From contig NZ_CP072115.1 in assembly GCF_017639855.1 (NCBI RefSeq), positions 1,742,501 to 1,806,500 on the forward strand: 64,000 nt of DNA, written 5' to 3'. A program made the position numbers and the translations under genes. The first letter of the stretch is position 1. Each line of letters starts with the position of its first letter. Shown one piece after another: positions 18,542 through 26,931 of the stretch. This DNA is from Streptococcus sp. zg-86 (GTDB lineage: Bacteria; Bacillota; Bacilli; Lactobacillales; Streptococcaceae). Under the pieces are notes generated by a model. It did no database searches. It was not told where the DNA came from and saw only the letters and a program-made list of their open reading frames with translations.

Positions 18542-18646
18542 TATAGTGGATCGAGAAAGGAATAGGACAAAGCAAGGAGCTGCAGATAGAGCTGGCGTTC
18601 ATCAAAGCGACTTAACGATGTCCTAACCTTTATTCAATTCACTATA
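18542..18646. repeat. 105-bp TATAGTG element, copy 1
   Basis: The ends are inverted repeats: TATAGTGGATCGAGAAAGG and CCTTTATTCAATTCACTATA share TATAGTG plus part of the next bases. Its body (GGAGCTGCAGATAGA ... GCGTTCATCAAAGCGAC) recurs at 26775 and 62747. Size and TA-bounded ends resemble the RUP class of streptococcal mini-elements, but I cannot confirm identity. Confidence 0.8.
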
Positions 18647-18689
18647 TGTTTACTAACTTTAAAATAGAAGCTAGACTTTCTGCCCAGCT

Positions 18690-21068
18690 TCACATCATAT
18701 TTTGCGGCTCATGATCAATCATTACACGAAGTTCTTGGTTCTCCTTTTCCTGACTCCAGTCTAGTACACGATTTAAAACTTGTGATAGCTGTGGCTCTTG
18801 GCGATATTTTACAATCATCTGATAGTGATACAAGTTATGGGTTCGTGCAATAGGCTTAGGAGTCGGACCAAGCAACTGAATCTGATCGGTCAAATTTTCC
18901 TTCAGTAATTTTAGGACTTCAAAAGATTTTTTGACAACCAATTCTTCCGAACGATGCGAGAGGGTCAAGCCAACCGTATAGTAATAAGGCGGGTAGCCCA
19001 AAGATCTGCGAACCCCCATTTCATACCGATAAAAGCCTTCATAATCCTGCTCTTTCGCAAAAGCAATCGCATAATGCTGCGGATTGTAAGTCTGAATGAC
19101 AACCTCGCCTGCCTTGTCAGCCCGACCAGCCCGTCCTGCTACCTGAGTGAGCAGCTGAAAGGTTCGCTCAGACGAACGAAAGTCTGGTAAGTTCAAGGCT
19201 GTATCGGCATTCAAAACGCCCACTAAGGTCACATTTGGAAAATCCAACCCCTTGGCAATCATCTGTGTCCCTAACAAAATATCTGCCTCTCCACGACCAA
19301 ATGCGGTTAAAATTTTCTCGTGACTCCCTTTTTTTCGTGTCGTATCGACATCCATTCGCAAGATTCTTGCTTCCGGCAGAAGCTCTGCTAATTCATCGTA
19401 AGCCTTTTGGGTGCCTGTTCCATAATAGCGAATGGAACGACTTTGGCAATTTGGACAAAGACGTGGAATCTCTTTTTGATAGCCACAATAATGACAATTC
19501 ATCGTTTTGGTATCCATATGAAGCGTCAGAGAAATATCACAGTTCGGACATTCATCTACCGTACCACAGTCTCGGCACATCACAAAAGACGAATAACCAC
19601 GGCGATTAAGCATGAGTACAACCTGCTCTTTTTTGACCAATTTTTCCTTGATTTTCTCTAGCAAGACTGGCGTTACATTGCTAGCTTCTTGCTGACCAAT
19701 ATATTCCCTAAAATCAACAATTTCTACAGGCGGAATGTGCGCTTGCGGATTGGCACGTTTGGTCAGCCTTAACAGGCCATAGACCCCCTTACTAGCCCGT
19801 GCCCGACTCTCCAAGCTAGGCGTAGCAGAACCAAGCACCAAGACTGCACGATGATAATCCGCTCGCAATTTGGCAACATCACGTGCATGGTAGCGAGGAT
19901 TGGAATCTTGCTTATAGGTTGCCTCATGCTCTTCATCAATGATAATAGCACCAATATTTTTCAACGGAGCAAAAATAGCTGACCGTGCCCCTACAACGAC
20001 TTGTGCTTCACCACGCTCAATCTTTCGCCACTCATCATATTTTTCACCATCTGATAAGCCTGAATGGAGAATGGCAACTTTTTGACCAAATCGAGCAATA
20101 AAACGATTGGTCACCTGTGGTGTTAGGGAAATCTCAGGCACTAGCATAATGGCTGTTTTTCCTTGCTTGAGGACATGGTCAATCACCTGTAGATAGACCT
20201 CGGTCTTCCCACTTCCAGTCACTCCTTCTAACAGATAGGTCCTACTCGCTTGGCCAATTTCTGAAATAATTTCTCGTACAGCAATCGCCTGCTCACTATT
20301 TAACTGCAAAGCTGAGACAGATTTTACCCCCTCAAAATAAGCTTGGGTACGACTGACTTCTTCTTCCCACACTTCCATTACACCTTGTTCTTGAAAATAT
20401 CGGATATTTTCTGCTGAAAAATCCTGACGCAAGGTAGAAAGTCTAGCGGGCTTGTCTTGTTGCAGTAAGTATTCTTTTAACGCCTGACGTTTTTTAGCAC
20501 GATTGCTAATCCCAACCTCCCGCAACTTGTCCTGAAACACTCGATACCATTTTTCTGTCTTAATCTGCTTTTTATCTCTAGCTAGATAGTCTACTTGAAT
20601 TTTTCCAGACTGGACTAAACGCATAACTCGGGCTTGTTTCTTTATATCCAAATCCGAGAAATGCACACTCGTCTTGGTTCCAAAAATCGCTTGCCTATCT
20701 GTATCAGAAAGTCCCACTCCTTGTGAGATAATCTTGTCGTAGGAAGAATTGAGCAGATTGGGTAGCATGGCCTTTAGGAGAGAAATTTTATAGGAAAAAA
20801 CTGTTTTTCGCAACTCATCTGCTAGCCACAATTGCTCCGTATGTAGTACCGGCGAAAAATCCAGCACTTCTACAATATCCTTAGTTTCAATACCTGCGCT
20901 TTCTGAAAAACCAATTACAATGCCTTGAATCAGGCGATCTCCTTTTCCAAAAGGGACATGAACCCGCATTCCTACCTGTAGCATCGTTTCAAATTCTTCT
21001 GGAATACGATAAGTATAGGGACGATCTGTCTGCATCAAGGGCACATCGACAATAATCTCTGCAAACAT
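18690..21068 (-). CDS. priA: Primosomal replication-restart helicase PriA
   Basis: A 792-residue 3'-5' helicase that restarts stalled replication forks. An N-terminal DNA-binding region (about 1-200) is followed by a helicase core with GVTGSGKTE (Walker A), DEEHE (Walker B) and QVAGRAGR (motif VI). Between the two core lobes lie eight zinc-binding cysteines, beginning CRDCGTVDECPNC. The length is normal. In related genomes it follows rpoZ directly; here an IS200 copy and a hairpin come between. Confidence 0.96.
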   Translation of the reverse strand: MFAEIIVDVPLMQTDRPYTYRIPEEFETMLQVGMRVHVPFGKGDRLIQGIVIGFSESAGIETKDIVEVLDFSPVLHTEQLWLADELRKTVFSYKISLLKAMLPNLLNSSYDKIISQGVGLSDTDRQAIFGTKTSVHFSDLDIKKQARVMRLVQSGKIQVDYLARDKKQIKTEKWYRVFQDKLREVGISNRAKKRQALKEYLLQQDKPARLSTLRQDFSAENIRYFQEQGVMEVWEEEVSRTQAYFEGVKSVSALQLNSEQAIAVREIISEIGQASRTYLLEGVTGSGKTEVYLQVIDHVLKQGKTAIMLVPEISLTPQVTNRFIARFGQKVAILHSGLSDGEKYDEWRKIERGEAQVVVGARSAIFAPLKNIGAIIIDEEHEATYKQDSNPRYHARDVAKLRADYHRAVLVLGSATPSLESRARASKGVYGLLRLTKRANPQAHIPPVEIVDFREYIGQQEASNVTPVLLEKIKEKLVKKEQVVLMLNRRGYSSFVMCRDCGTVDECPNCDISLTLHMDTKTMNCHYCGYQKEIPRLCPNCQSRSIRYYGTGTQKAYDELAELLPEARILRMDVDTTRKKGSHEKILTAFGRGEADILLGTQMIAKGLDFPNVTLVGVLNADTALNLPDFRSSERTFQLLTQVAGRAGRADKAGEVVIQTYNPQHYAIAFAKEQDYEGFYRYEMGVRRSLGYPPYYYTVGLTLSHRSEELVVKKSFEVLKLLKENLTDQIQLLGPTPKPIARTHNLYHYQMIVKYRQEPQLSQVLNRVLDWSQEKENQELRVMIDHEPQNMM

Positions 21069-21325
21069 CCTTACTCCTTTCTACTACTCTTGTATTCAAC
21101 GATTTAAGCATCAAATCATGACCACCCGTCAAACGGGTGGTTTGAACAAGGGCTATAAGCCCACATCACCAGCCAGCGCCTATGCTGCTCTCTTTCACGT
21201 TGTTCAAGCCTCACTGCTCTTGACTCGTCACTGGCCTCTCAAAGAGGCAGTTGTACTACTTACCATTATCCCTAAAGGGATCTTCATATTCTTTCACACT
21301 CAGTTTATCAAGTGCAATGTCATGG

Positions 21326-21352
21326 AACAAATAATCTCCCAGATTATTTGTT
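21326..21352. repeat. 12-bp perfect palindrome at the tnpA stop codon
   Basis: AACAAATAATCT and AGATTATTTGTT are separated by three C. On the coding strand the hairpin starts within the TAA stop of the tnpA frame. Downstream of it the frame continues with the usual IS200 C-terminal residues (HDIALDK), so the palindrome looks inserted. Confidence 0.7.
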
Positions 21353-21702
21353 TACTCTTGAATATATTTCTTTATTGTGGCTTCATTAAGACCGACTGTG
21401 CTAACGTAATATCCCTCTGCCCAAAAATGACGATTCCCAAACTTATATTTGAGATTGGCGTGTTTGTCAAACATCATGAGAGCACTTTTGCCTTTCAAAT
21501 ATCCCATGAAACTAGATACACTAATTCGTGGAGGGATACTAACCAACATATGAACATGGTCTGGCATCAGATGTCCTTCTATAATTTCTACCCCTTTGTA
21601 ACTGCATAATCGGCGAAATATCTCGCCTAAACTGCTTCTATATTGATTATAAATGACTTTTCGTCTATACTTAGGGGTAAACACAATGTGATATTTACAC
21701 AT
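21352..21702 (-). pseudogene. tnpA: IS200 transposase TnpA, probably disrupted at both ends
   Basis: A 116-residue open frame of a Y1 HUH transposase. The HUH motif is in MPDHVHMLVS and the catalytic tyrosine in KKYIQE. The usual protein is about 150 residues. Upstream, codons matching AHSLSHTKW are present, but the natural ATG at about 21740 is out of frame by one base. Downstream, a TAA and palindrome precede the in-frame remainder HDIALDKLSVKEYEDPF. The core could still be translated from the internal ATG (21702), so residual activity cannot be excluded. Confidence 0.8.
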
Positions 21703-21897
21703 CCATTTTGTGTGTGATAAACTATGTGCCTGAGTGCCATAGCATTATCTCCTTTCGCTTTACAGTAGGATTGAACACCTTTATTGTATCGCGTTTGGAG
21801 ATTTTTTTGTATAACAGTCGTTGCGCACCCGCATAACGGGTGGTTTATTTGTCTCGCACCTATCGGAGCGAGACGGGCTTAAAGCCACATAAATAAA

Positions 21898-21919
21898 CTC
21901 AGTTGGATTGCCAACTGAG
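21898..21919 (-). terminator. Hairpin terminator behind rpoZ
   Basis: Perfect 9-bp stem CTCAGTTGG/CCAACTGAG with a four-base loop, followed on the minus strand by TTTATTTAT, nine bases after the rpoZ stop. It would reduce readthrough from gmk-rpoZ into the IS and priA. Confidence 0.7.
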
Positions 21920-21928
21920 CCTTGCTTC

Positions 21929-22243
21929 TTAAATCTTATCGCCGTCTTCTTTTTCTTTGGCGATTTGCGCTTTAATCTTACGTTCTTCTTCCTCTTGGCG
22001 AAGGCGTTCTTCTTCTGCACGACGGCGAACTGCTTCTCGTTTTGCTTCCGGATCTGGATGAATGACCACATTCCCAGATTCAATTTCTTCTAGGGCACGA
22101 AGCGTTGATTTGACAGAAGTAAATTCTTGTGTTGCTTTTGCACCTGCTTCTAATTCATGAGCACGTTTTGCCTCTAAGATGACCAATGAATACTTTGACG
22201 GCACCTTGTCCAACAATGTATCAATTGACGGTTTTAACATCAT
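21929..22243 (-). CDS. rpoZ: RNA polymerase omega subunit
   Basis: A 104-residue omega subunit that helps assemble RNA polymerase around beta'. The N-terminal core MLKPSIDTLLDKVPSKYSLV and the segment KRAHELE are typical. The C-terminal third is a charged helix rich in Glu, Arg and Lys, as in other streptococci. Directly downstream of gmk with a 16-bp gap, so cotranscribed. Confidence 0.95.
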   Translation of the reverse strand: MMLKPSIDTLLDKVPSKYSLVILEAKRAHELEAGAKATQEFTSVKSTLRALEEIESGNVVIHPDPEAKREAVRRRAEEERLRQEEEERKIKAQIAKEKEDGDKI

Positions 22244-22259
22244 ATCTCTTACCTAATTT

Positions 22260-22880
22260 CTAATTTTTTATCTCTTTAAGCATGTCTTGGTAGTGGCCAA
22301 TCACACGATCTACGCGAAAATGCTCTGCCTCAATCACACGTTTGACACGCTCTGCTGCTAGTGGCACTTCATCATTGACAATCGCATAGTCGTATTCACG
22401 CATTAGAGCAATTTCTTCTTTAGCTTTTTCAATCCGCTGGGCAATGACCTCTGCACTATCTGTACCACGACCAACTAGACGATCTTGCAATTCATCCAAA
22501 TCAGGTGGAGTCAAGAAGATAAAGACTGCATCAGGCACCTTCTTTTTCACCTGCAAAGCCCCTTGGACTTCAATTTCAAGAAAGACATCAATCCCCTTGT
22601 CAAGCGTTTCATTGACATAGGTCAATGGCGTACCGTAGTAATTTCCCACATATTCTGCATATTCTAGCATTTGTCCTTGACGAATCAAATCTTCAAACTC
22701 TTCACGTGTTCTAAAGAAATAATCCACTCCGTCTACCTCACCTGGACGCTGAGGACGAGTTGTCATTGAAACAGAATACTGAAATTTGTTTTCTGAGCTT
22801 TCAAAAATCTCACGTCGAACCGTTCCCTTCCCAACCCCAGAAGGTCCTGAGAAAACGATTAACAAGCCACGATCTGCCAT
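22260..22880 (-). CDS. gmk: Guanylate kinase
   Basis: A 206-residue enzyme phosphorylating GMP to GDP with ATP. The P-loop is GPSGVGKGT. GMP-binding residues are in SMTTRPQRPGEVDGVDYFF. The tandem ATGATG offers two starts; the second (22880) has the better spacing from AAGGAG. Heads gmk-rpoZ. In related genomes rny is the upstream neighbour; here an IS110 remnant is between them. Confidence 0.96.
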   Translation of the reverse strand: MADRGLLIVFSGPSGVGKGTVRREIFESSENKFQYSVSMTTRPQRPGEVDGVDYFFRTREEFEDLIRQGQMLEYAEYVGNYYGTPLTYVNETLDKGIDVFLEIEVQGALQVKKKVPDAVFIFLTPPDLDELQDRLVGRGTDSAEVIAQRIEKAKEEIALMREYDYAIVNDEVPLAAERVKRVIEAEHFRVDRVIGHYQDMLKEIKN

Positions 22881-23049
22881 CATATCTCCTTCATAATCTT
22901 TCTCTTTAGTGTATCAAAAAAACGCTTCTTTTTCAACTGCTTTTCATTATCTTATTCAATAAAAGTTGCTATACTTGATCTGCATGACATAGTTACTATT
23001 TTTAATCGTTTCTCAAGTAATTCAAACACAAGCAAATTTCACTAAAGGT

Positions 23050-24152
23050 TCACCATTCATTCTGAGCCCACGGTCTCAAAAATCCCCTTCTTAGCAATCA
23101 TTTTGCTGTGGCCAAATTCCCTATCAAATGTTAGATAAAGTTCAGCCCGTTCCCGAATTCCTCTACGAAATGCTTGTTTTCCCCACATTTCCTTATTCCT
23201 ATTCGGTTTTCGTTTCCCCTTCCATGGAAGATTTTCTTTCTTGAACACACCGCTAAAAGCGTTGATTTGATTGGCAGACCTAAAACGACGAATGTCCCCA
23301 AGCTCGCCAATGATAGATGTTGTTGTGGTTTCCGCTATTCCATGAATAGAGAGAAGGATCTCATATTCTGGTAATGGCCGAGCGAATGTGACCATTTCAT
23401 CCAAAACAGTTTGTCTCCGATTAGATAGCCTGAGCAATTCTTGTGCATAGTAACGGACCTCTTCCATCATTGGAGAGGTTTTCTTGACAGCACAATAGGA
23501 CTGTTTGGCAAGTTCAGTCAGTTAGTTTGCCAAGGGAAGCGACACGCTTTTCGGAAATACGTTTAGTCGTAGATTGACGAATGCTATCGATTAACTGACT
23601 TTGAGTTAAACTTAACACAAATTCTTTACACGGAAAAGCCATGACCAAGTTCCAGTACTGTTCGCCAGTTGGTGTTGATAAGAGGCTTTCTAACTCTGGA
23701 AAAGTGACCTGCAAGACCTTGTGGAGACGGTTCTTTGTACGGACAATATCTTCTGTCAGATTCTTGTAAAAGCGACTTAGGGAACGCAACTCTTGATAGG
23801 TTTCCTCTTGGATGTAAGTTGGTTTTCGATTCAGTACAAATTGAGACTGTGCTAACTTTTCAGCGTCAATTTTGTCGGTTTTACGGACACGTAGGCTGTC
23901 CAGTTGCTTTTTAGCTTCCAGCGGATTGAGACGCGTATAGGCGTAGCCATTTTCCTCAAGAAAAGCCTGAAGACGACGAAAATAGACGCCTGTCGCTTCA
24001 AAGACAATCTCAGGGGTGTGGACAGTTTTCAAATCGTCCAACAACCTAGTGAAGTCGATGGCATCACTAGGCATGGTATAGCCATGAACCTTCTCACCGT
24101 TGACTAGAATTACCACTTCTGAACTTGTTTTACTCACACTGTACGCATGATA
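23050..24152 (-). pseudogene. IS110-family transposase, broken by deletion and frameshift
   Basis: A degraded IS110-type element. The N-terminal DEDD/RuvC-like domain runs from about 24137 to 23514 (FEATGVYFRRLQAFL, KTDKIDAEKLAQ). The C-terminal Transposase_20 part resumes in another frame from about 23500 (LLSIHGIAETTTTSIIGELG, NAFSGV) and is cut short near 23057. At the original 5' end (ATGCGTACAGTG near 24150), about 13 bp that would encode the first catalytic aspartate (FGID) are missing and a TGA follows. It sits between rny and gmk. The remaining gap 24153-24384 shows only IS-end sequence. Confidence 0.85.
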
Positions 24153-24384
24153 CTACCTCTTTATCTTGTTTGATTCCTTGTTTTATTTCAATACTCGACG
24201 TCTAGCGTCAAAAAGCCCTACGACTTAACAAGACACCTCTACTTTAACATAAACATAACGAAAAAGTAGTGAGTACTCTCTCCCGTCGGAGATTTCCTCA
24301 CTACTAATCTTAGTATGTTTTTGTCTAACTTAATTTTACAAATTGGGGAGTATAAAATCCTATTTTGGATGTTTTAGTGAAAAT

Positions 24385-24415
24385 AAAAAGACTAGCTCCT
24401 AAAAACTAATCTTTC
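24385..24415 (-). terminator. Terminator of rny
   Basis: Minus-strand stem AAAGATTAG / CTAGTCTTT (one mismatch) followed by TTTATTTT, seven bases past the rny stop. It suggests rny ends here and gmk needs its own promoter. Confidence 0.6.
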
Positions 24416-24421
24416 TAATTC

Positions 24422-26035
24422 TTATTTAGCAACTTCCGTTGCACGTGTTTCACGGATAACTGTTACCTTGATATTACCCGGGTAATCGAGATTGTTTTCA
24501 ATCTTCTCACGAATATCATGGGCCAAAATGGTAATCTTATCATCATTGACAATATTTGGATGAACAATAATACGTACCTCACGACCAGCCTGAATCGCAT
24601 AGGCTTGCTTGATGCCATCAAAACTATTGGCAATTTCTTCTAAATCTTGGAGACGTTTCACATAGGCTTCCATCGATTCACGACGTGAGCCTGGACGAGC
24701 TGCACTGAGGGCATCTGCTGCTGCAACAATCACCGCAATTGTACTTGTCGCTTCAACATCACCGTGGTGACTCGCAATTGCATTGACCACTATTGGATGC
24801 TCCTTATATTTACGAGCTAATTCTGTTCCAATCTCAACATGGCTTCCATCCACCTCACGGTCAATAGCTTTCCCGATATCATGCAAGAAACCTGCGCGGC
24901 GAGCCATATTGACATTCTCACCGAGTTCTGCCGCAAGCACACCAGCTAATTTTGCTACTTCAATCGAATGACGCAGTACATTCTGACCATAAGATGTGCG
25001 GAAATGCAAGCGTCCCATAGTCTTAATCAAATCTGGGTGAAGATTTGGTGCACCAATTTCATAAGCTGCTGCCTCACCATATTCCCGGATGCGATTGTCC
25101 ATCTCAACACGGTGTTTCTCAACCAATTCTTCGATACGAGCTGGATGAATCCGACCATCTTGCAATAGAGCTTCCATGGTCATGCGGGCAATTTCACGGC
25201 GAATTGGATCAAATCCAGATAAGACAACCACTTCTGGCGTATCATCAATAATCACATCAATCCCTGTCAGACTTTCAAAAGTCCGAATATTTCGACCCTC
25301 ACGTCCGATAATCCGACCTTTCATGGTATCATCTGGTAAATGAACGGAGGTAATCGTTTGCTCTGCCACATATTCACCAGAAATCCGTTGCATTGCTTGA
25401 GCCAACAAGTCTTTGGCTGTCTTATCAGCCCGTTCTTTGACTTCTCGCTCTGCTTCTTTTATGCGAGTGGCAATTTCATGGGTCATCTTATCACGTGTAT
25501 CCGTTAGAATTAAATCACGTGCTTCTTCCTGAGTGAGCGATGCTACCCGTTCTAATTCGAGAGCCTTTTGCTCTTCTAATTTTGCGACCTCTTCTTCGCG
25601 CTCTTCAATGTGTTTAGACTTATCTGTAAGGGATTGCTCCTTTTGCTCCAAAGCTTTTTCTTTATTTGTTAAATTATCGTCTTTACGGTCTAAGCTGCTT
25701 GCACGTTCTGTCAAGCGCGCTTCCGTTTGTTTCAATTCTTGTCGCTCTGACTTAAATTCTGCCGCAATTTCTTCACGATATTTTCGAGCGTCTTCTTTCG
25801 CCTCTAAAAGCAATTCTTTTTTCAAGGTTTGACGGTCACGTTCCGCAACAATCATCAACTGATCTGCCTCTTGCTCAGCTTTGCCTCGAATATTACTTGC
25901 TTCTTGTTCAGCGTTTAAAAGTGTTAATTCTGCAGCTTCTTTTGCAGTTTTCATTTTTAAAGAAATCGCTAGATAACCAATAACTAAACCAATGAGAGCG
26001 GAAACAAGAGCAACACCAATAGATAGTGCAGTCAT
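24422..26035 (-). CDS. rny: Ribonuclease Y
   Basis: A 537-residue membrane-anchored endoribonuclease that starts mRNA decay. One N-terminal membrane helix (about 4-26) is followed by a long Glu/Lys-rich coiled coil (about 30-210). A KH RNA-binding domain (GRIIGREGRNIRTFE) and an HD metal domain with HDIGKAID complete it. The length is typical. Divergent from luxS. Also called YmdA/CvfA in virulence studies. Confidence 0.97.
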   Translation of the reverse strand: MTALSIGVALVSALIGLVIGYLAISLKMKTAKEAAELTLLNAEQEASNIRGKAEQEADQLMIVAERDRQTLKKELLLEAKEDARKYREEIAAEFKSERQELKQTEARLTERASSLDRKDDNLTNKEKALEQKEQSLTDKSKHIEEREEEVAKLEEQKALELERVASLTQEEARDLILTDTRDKMTHEIATRIKEAEREVKERADKTAKDLLAQAMQRISGEYVAEQTITSVHLPDDTMKGRIIGREGRNIRTFESLTGIDVIIDDTPEVVVLSGFDPIRREIARMTMEALLQDGRIHPARIEELVEKHRVEMDNRIREYGEAAAYEIGAPNLHPDLIKTMGRLHFRTSYGQNVLRHSIEVAKLAGVLAAELGENVNMARRAGFLHDIGKAIDREVDGSHVEIGTELARKYKEHPIVVNAIASHHGDVEATSTIAVIVAAADALSAARPGSRRESMEAYVKRLQDLEEIANSFDGIKQAYAIQAGREVRIIVHPNIVNDDKITILAHDIREKIENNLDYPGNIKVTVIRETRATEVAK

Positions 26036-26129
26036 TTTTCCACCTCTTTTTTTATTTATTTTTTAGATTAAAAATCTTCTTTCATTTTATCATATTTTCA
26101 TCCATTTCACAATCTCCAAATCAAAAATA

Positions 26130-26138
26130 TGTTATAAT
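26130..26138 (+). promoter_or_regulatory. luxS promoter (extended -10)
   Basis: TGTTATAAT at 26130-26138, 27 bp before the luxS ATG, with a strong AAAGGAGG ribosome site in between. The -35 is weak. On the other strand ATGATAAAAT around 26083-26092 may serve rny. Confidence 0.65.
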
Positions 26139-26164
26139 CATTTTGAAACAAAAGGAGGAATATT

Positions 26165-26647
26165 ATGACAAAAGAAGTTCTAGTTGAAAGCTTTGAATTG
26201 GACCATACCATCGTTAAAGCACCTTATATCCGCATGATTTCAGAAGAAAAAGGGCCTAAGGGTGATGTCATTTCAAATTATGATATCCGTCTTGTCCAAC
26301 CAAATGAAGACGCTATTCCTACTGCTGGACTCCATACCATTGAGCATTTACTGGCTCTTCTCATCAGAAAACGAATGGACGGCCTGATTGATTGCTCACC
26401 ATTTGGCTGCCGAACAGGTTTTCACATGATTATGTGGGGGACTCATTCTACTACTGAGATTGCACAGGTCATCAAATCTTGCTTGGAAGAAATTGCAGAA
26501 GTAACAAAATGGGAAGATGTTCCTGGTACAACCATCGAATCCTGTGGTAACTATAAGGACCACAGCCTCTTTTCCGCCAAAGAATGGGCCAAATTAATCC
26601 TATCACAAGGCATTTCCGATGACCCCTTCGAACGAAATCCGGTTTAA
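26165..26647 (+). CDS. luxS: S-ribosylhomocysteine lyase LuxS (AI-2 synthase)
   Basis: A 160-residue iron/zinc enzyme of the activated methyl cycle. It splits S-ribosylhomocysteine into homocysteine and the precursor of the signal AI-2. Metal ligands H57 and H61 lie in LHTIEHLL and the third in SCGNY. Catalytic C82 is in PFGCRTGF. The length is normal. Monocistronic, closed by a very strong terminator. Confidence 0.97.
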   Translation: MTKEVLVESFELDHTIVKAPYIRMISEEKGPKGDVISNYDIRLVQPNEDAIPTAGLHTIEHLLALLIRKRMDGLIDCSPFGCRTGFHMIMWGTHSTTEIAQVIKSCLEEIAEVTKWEDVPGTTIESCGNYKDHSLFSAKEWAKLILSQGISDDPFERNPV

Positions 26648-26659
26648 TATTTCTAAATC

Positions 26660-26744
26660 AAAGAGATTGGGCAATATGCCACTCCTCTGTCGTTAGACAG
26701 AACATCTAACGACAGAGGAGTAGTTCGCTCCAATCTCTTTTTCT
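26660..26744. terminator. Long two-tier terminator behind luxS
   Basis: A 17-bp perfect inner stem ACTCCTCTGTCGTTAGA (26681-26697) / its complement (26705-26721) with a 7-base loop is nested in an outer 11-bp stem AAAGAGATTGG / CCAATCTCTTT, followed by TTTTCTT. A-runs on the left make it usable from both strands. Confidence 0.85.
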
Positions 26745-26774
26745 TATACCTGACAGATAACACGAATAGGATTG

Positions 26775-26879
26775 TATAGTGGATTGAGAAAGGAATAGAA
26801 CAAGACAAGGAGCTGCAGATAGAACTGACGTTCATCAAAGCGACTGAACGATGTCTTAAGCTTTATTCAATTCACTATA
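26775..26879. repeat. 105-bp TATAGTG element, copy 2
   Basis: Same element as 18542-18646, with about 90 percent identity by eye. The ends are TATAGTGGATTGAG and CAATTCACTATA. It lies between the convergent luxS and mapZ genes, just past the luxS terminator. Nothing else is seen in 26745-26931. Confidence 0.85.
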
Positions 26880-26931
26880 ATGGCAAGAACAATCAAGATT
26901 TTCATAGCAAACTTGAAAGTTATTCCGCTTT

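Larger units (their letters stand above)
21115..21890 (-). mobile_element. IS200-family insertion sequence
   Basis: Both ends carry the folded structures used by IS200 transposition instead of inverted repeats. Near 21121 is a perfect 9-bp stem ACCACCCGT/ACGGGTGGT. Near 21828-21845 is CACCCG/CGGGTG. At 21851-21874 is GTCTCGC/GCGAGAC. Between them is one tnpA gene. The element sits between rpoZ and priA. Exact ends are estimated from the hairpins. Confidence 0.8.

Noticed and set aside
21781..22083. Lysine/arginine-rich open frame on the minus strand
   Set aside because: It is rpoZ read out of frame plus the IS200 end; the basic composition comes from the Glu/Arg-rich rpoZ tail.
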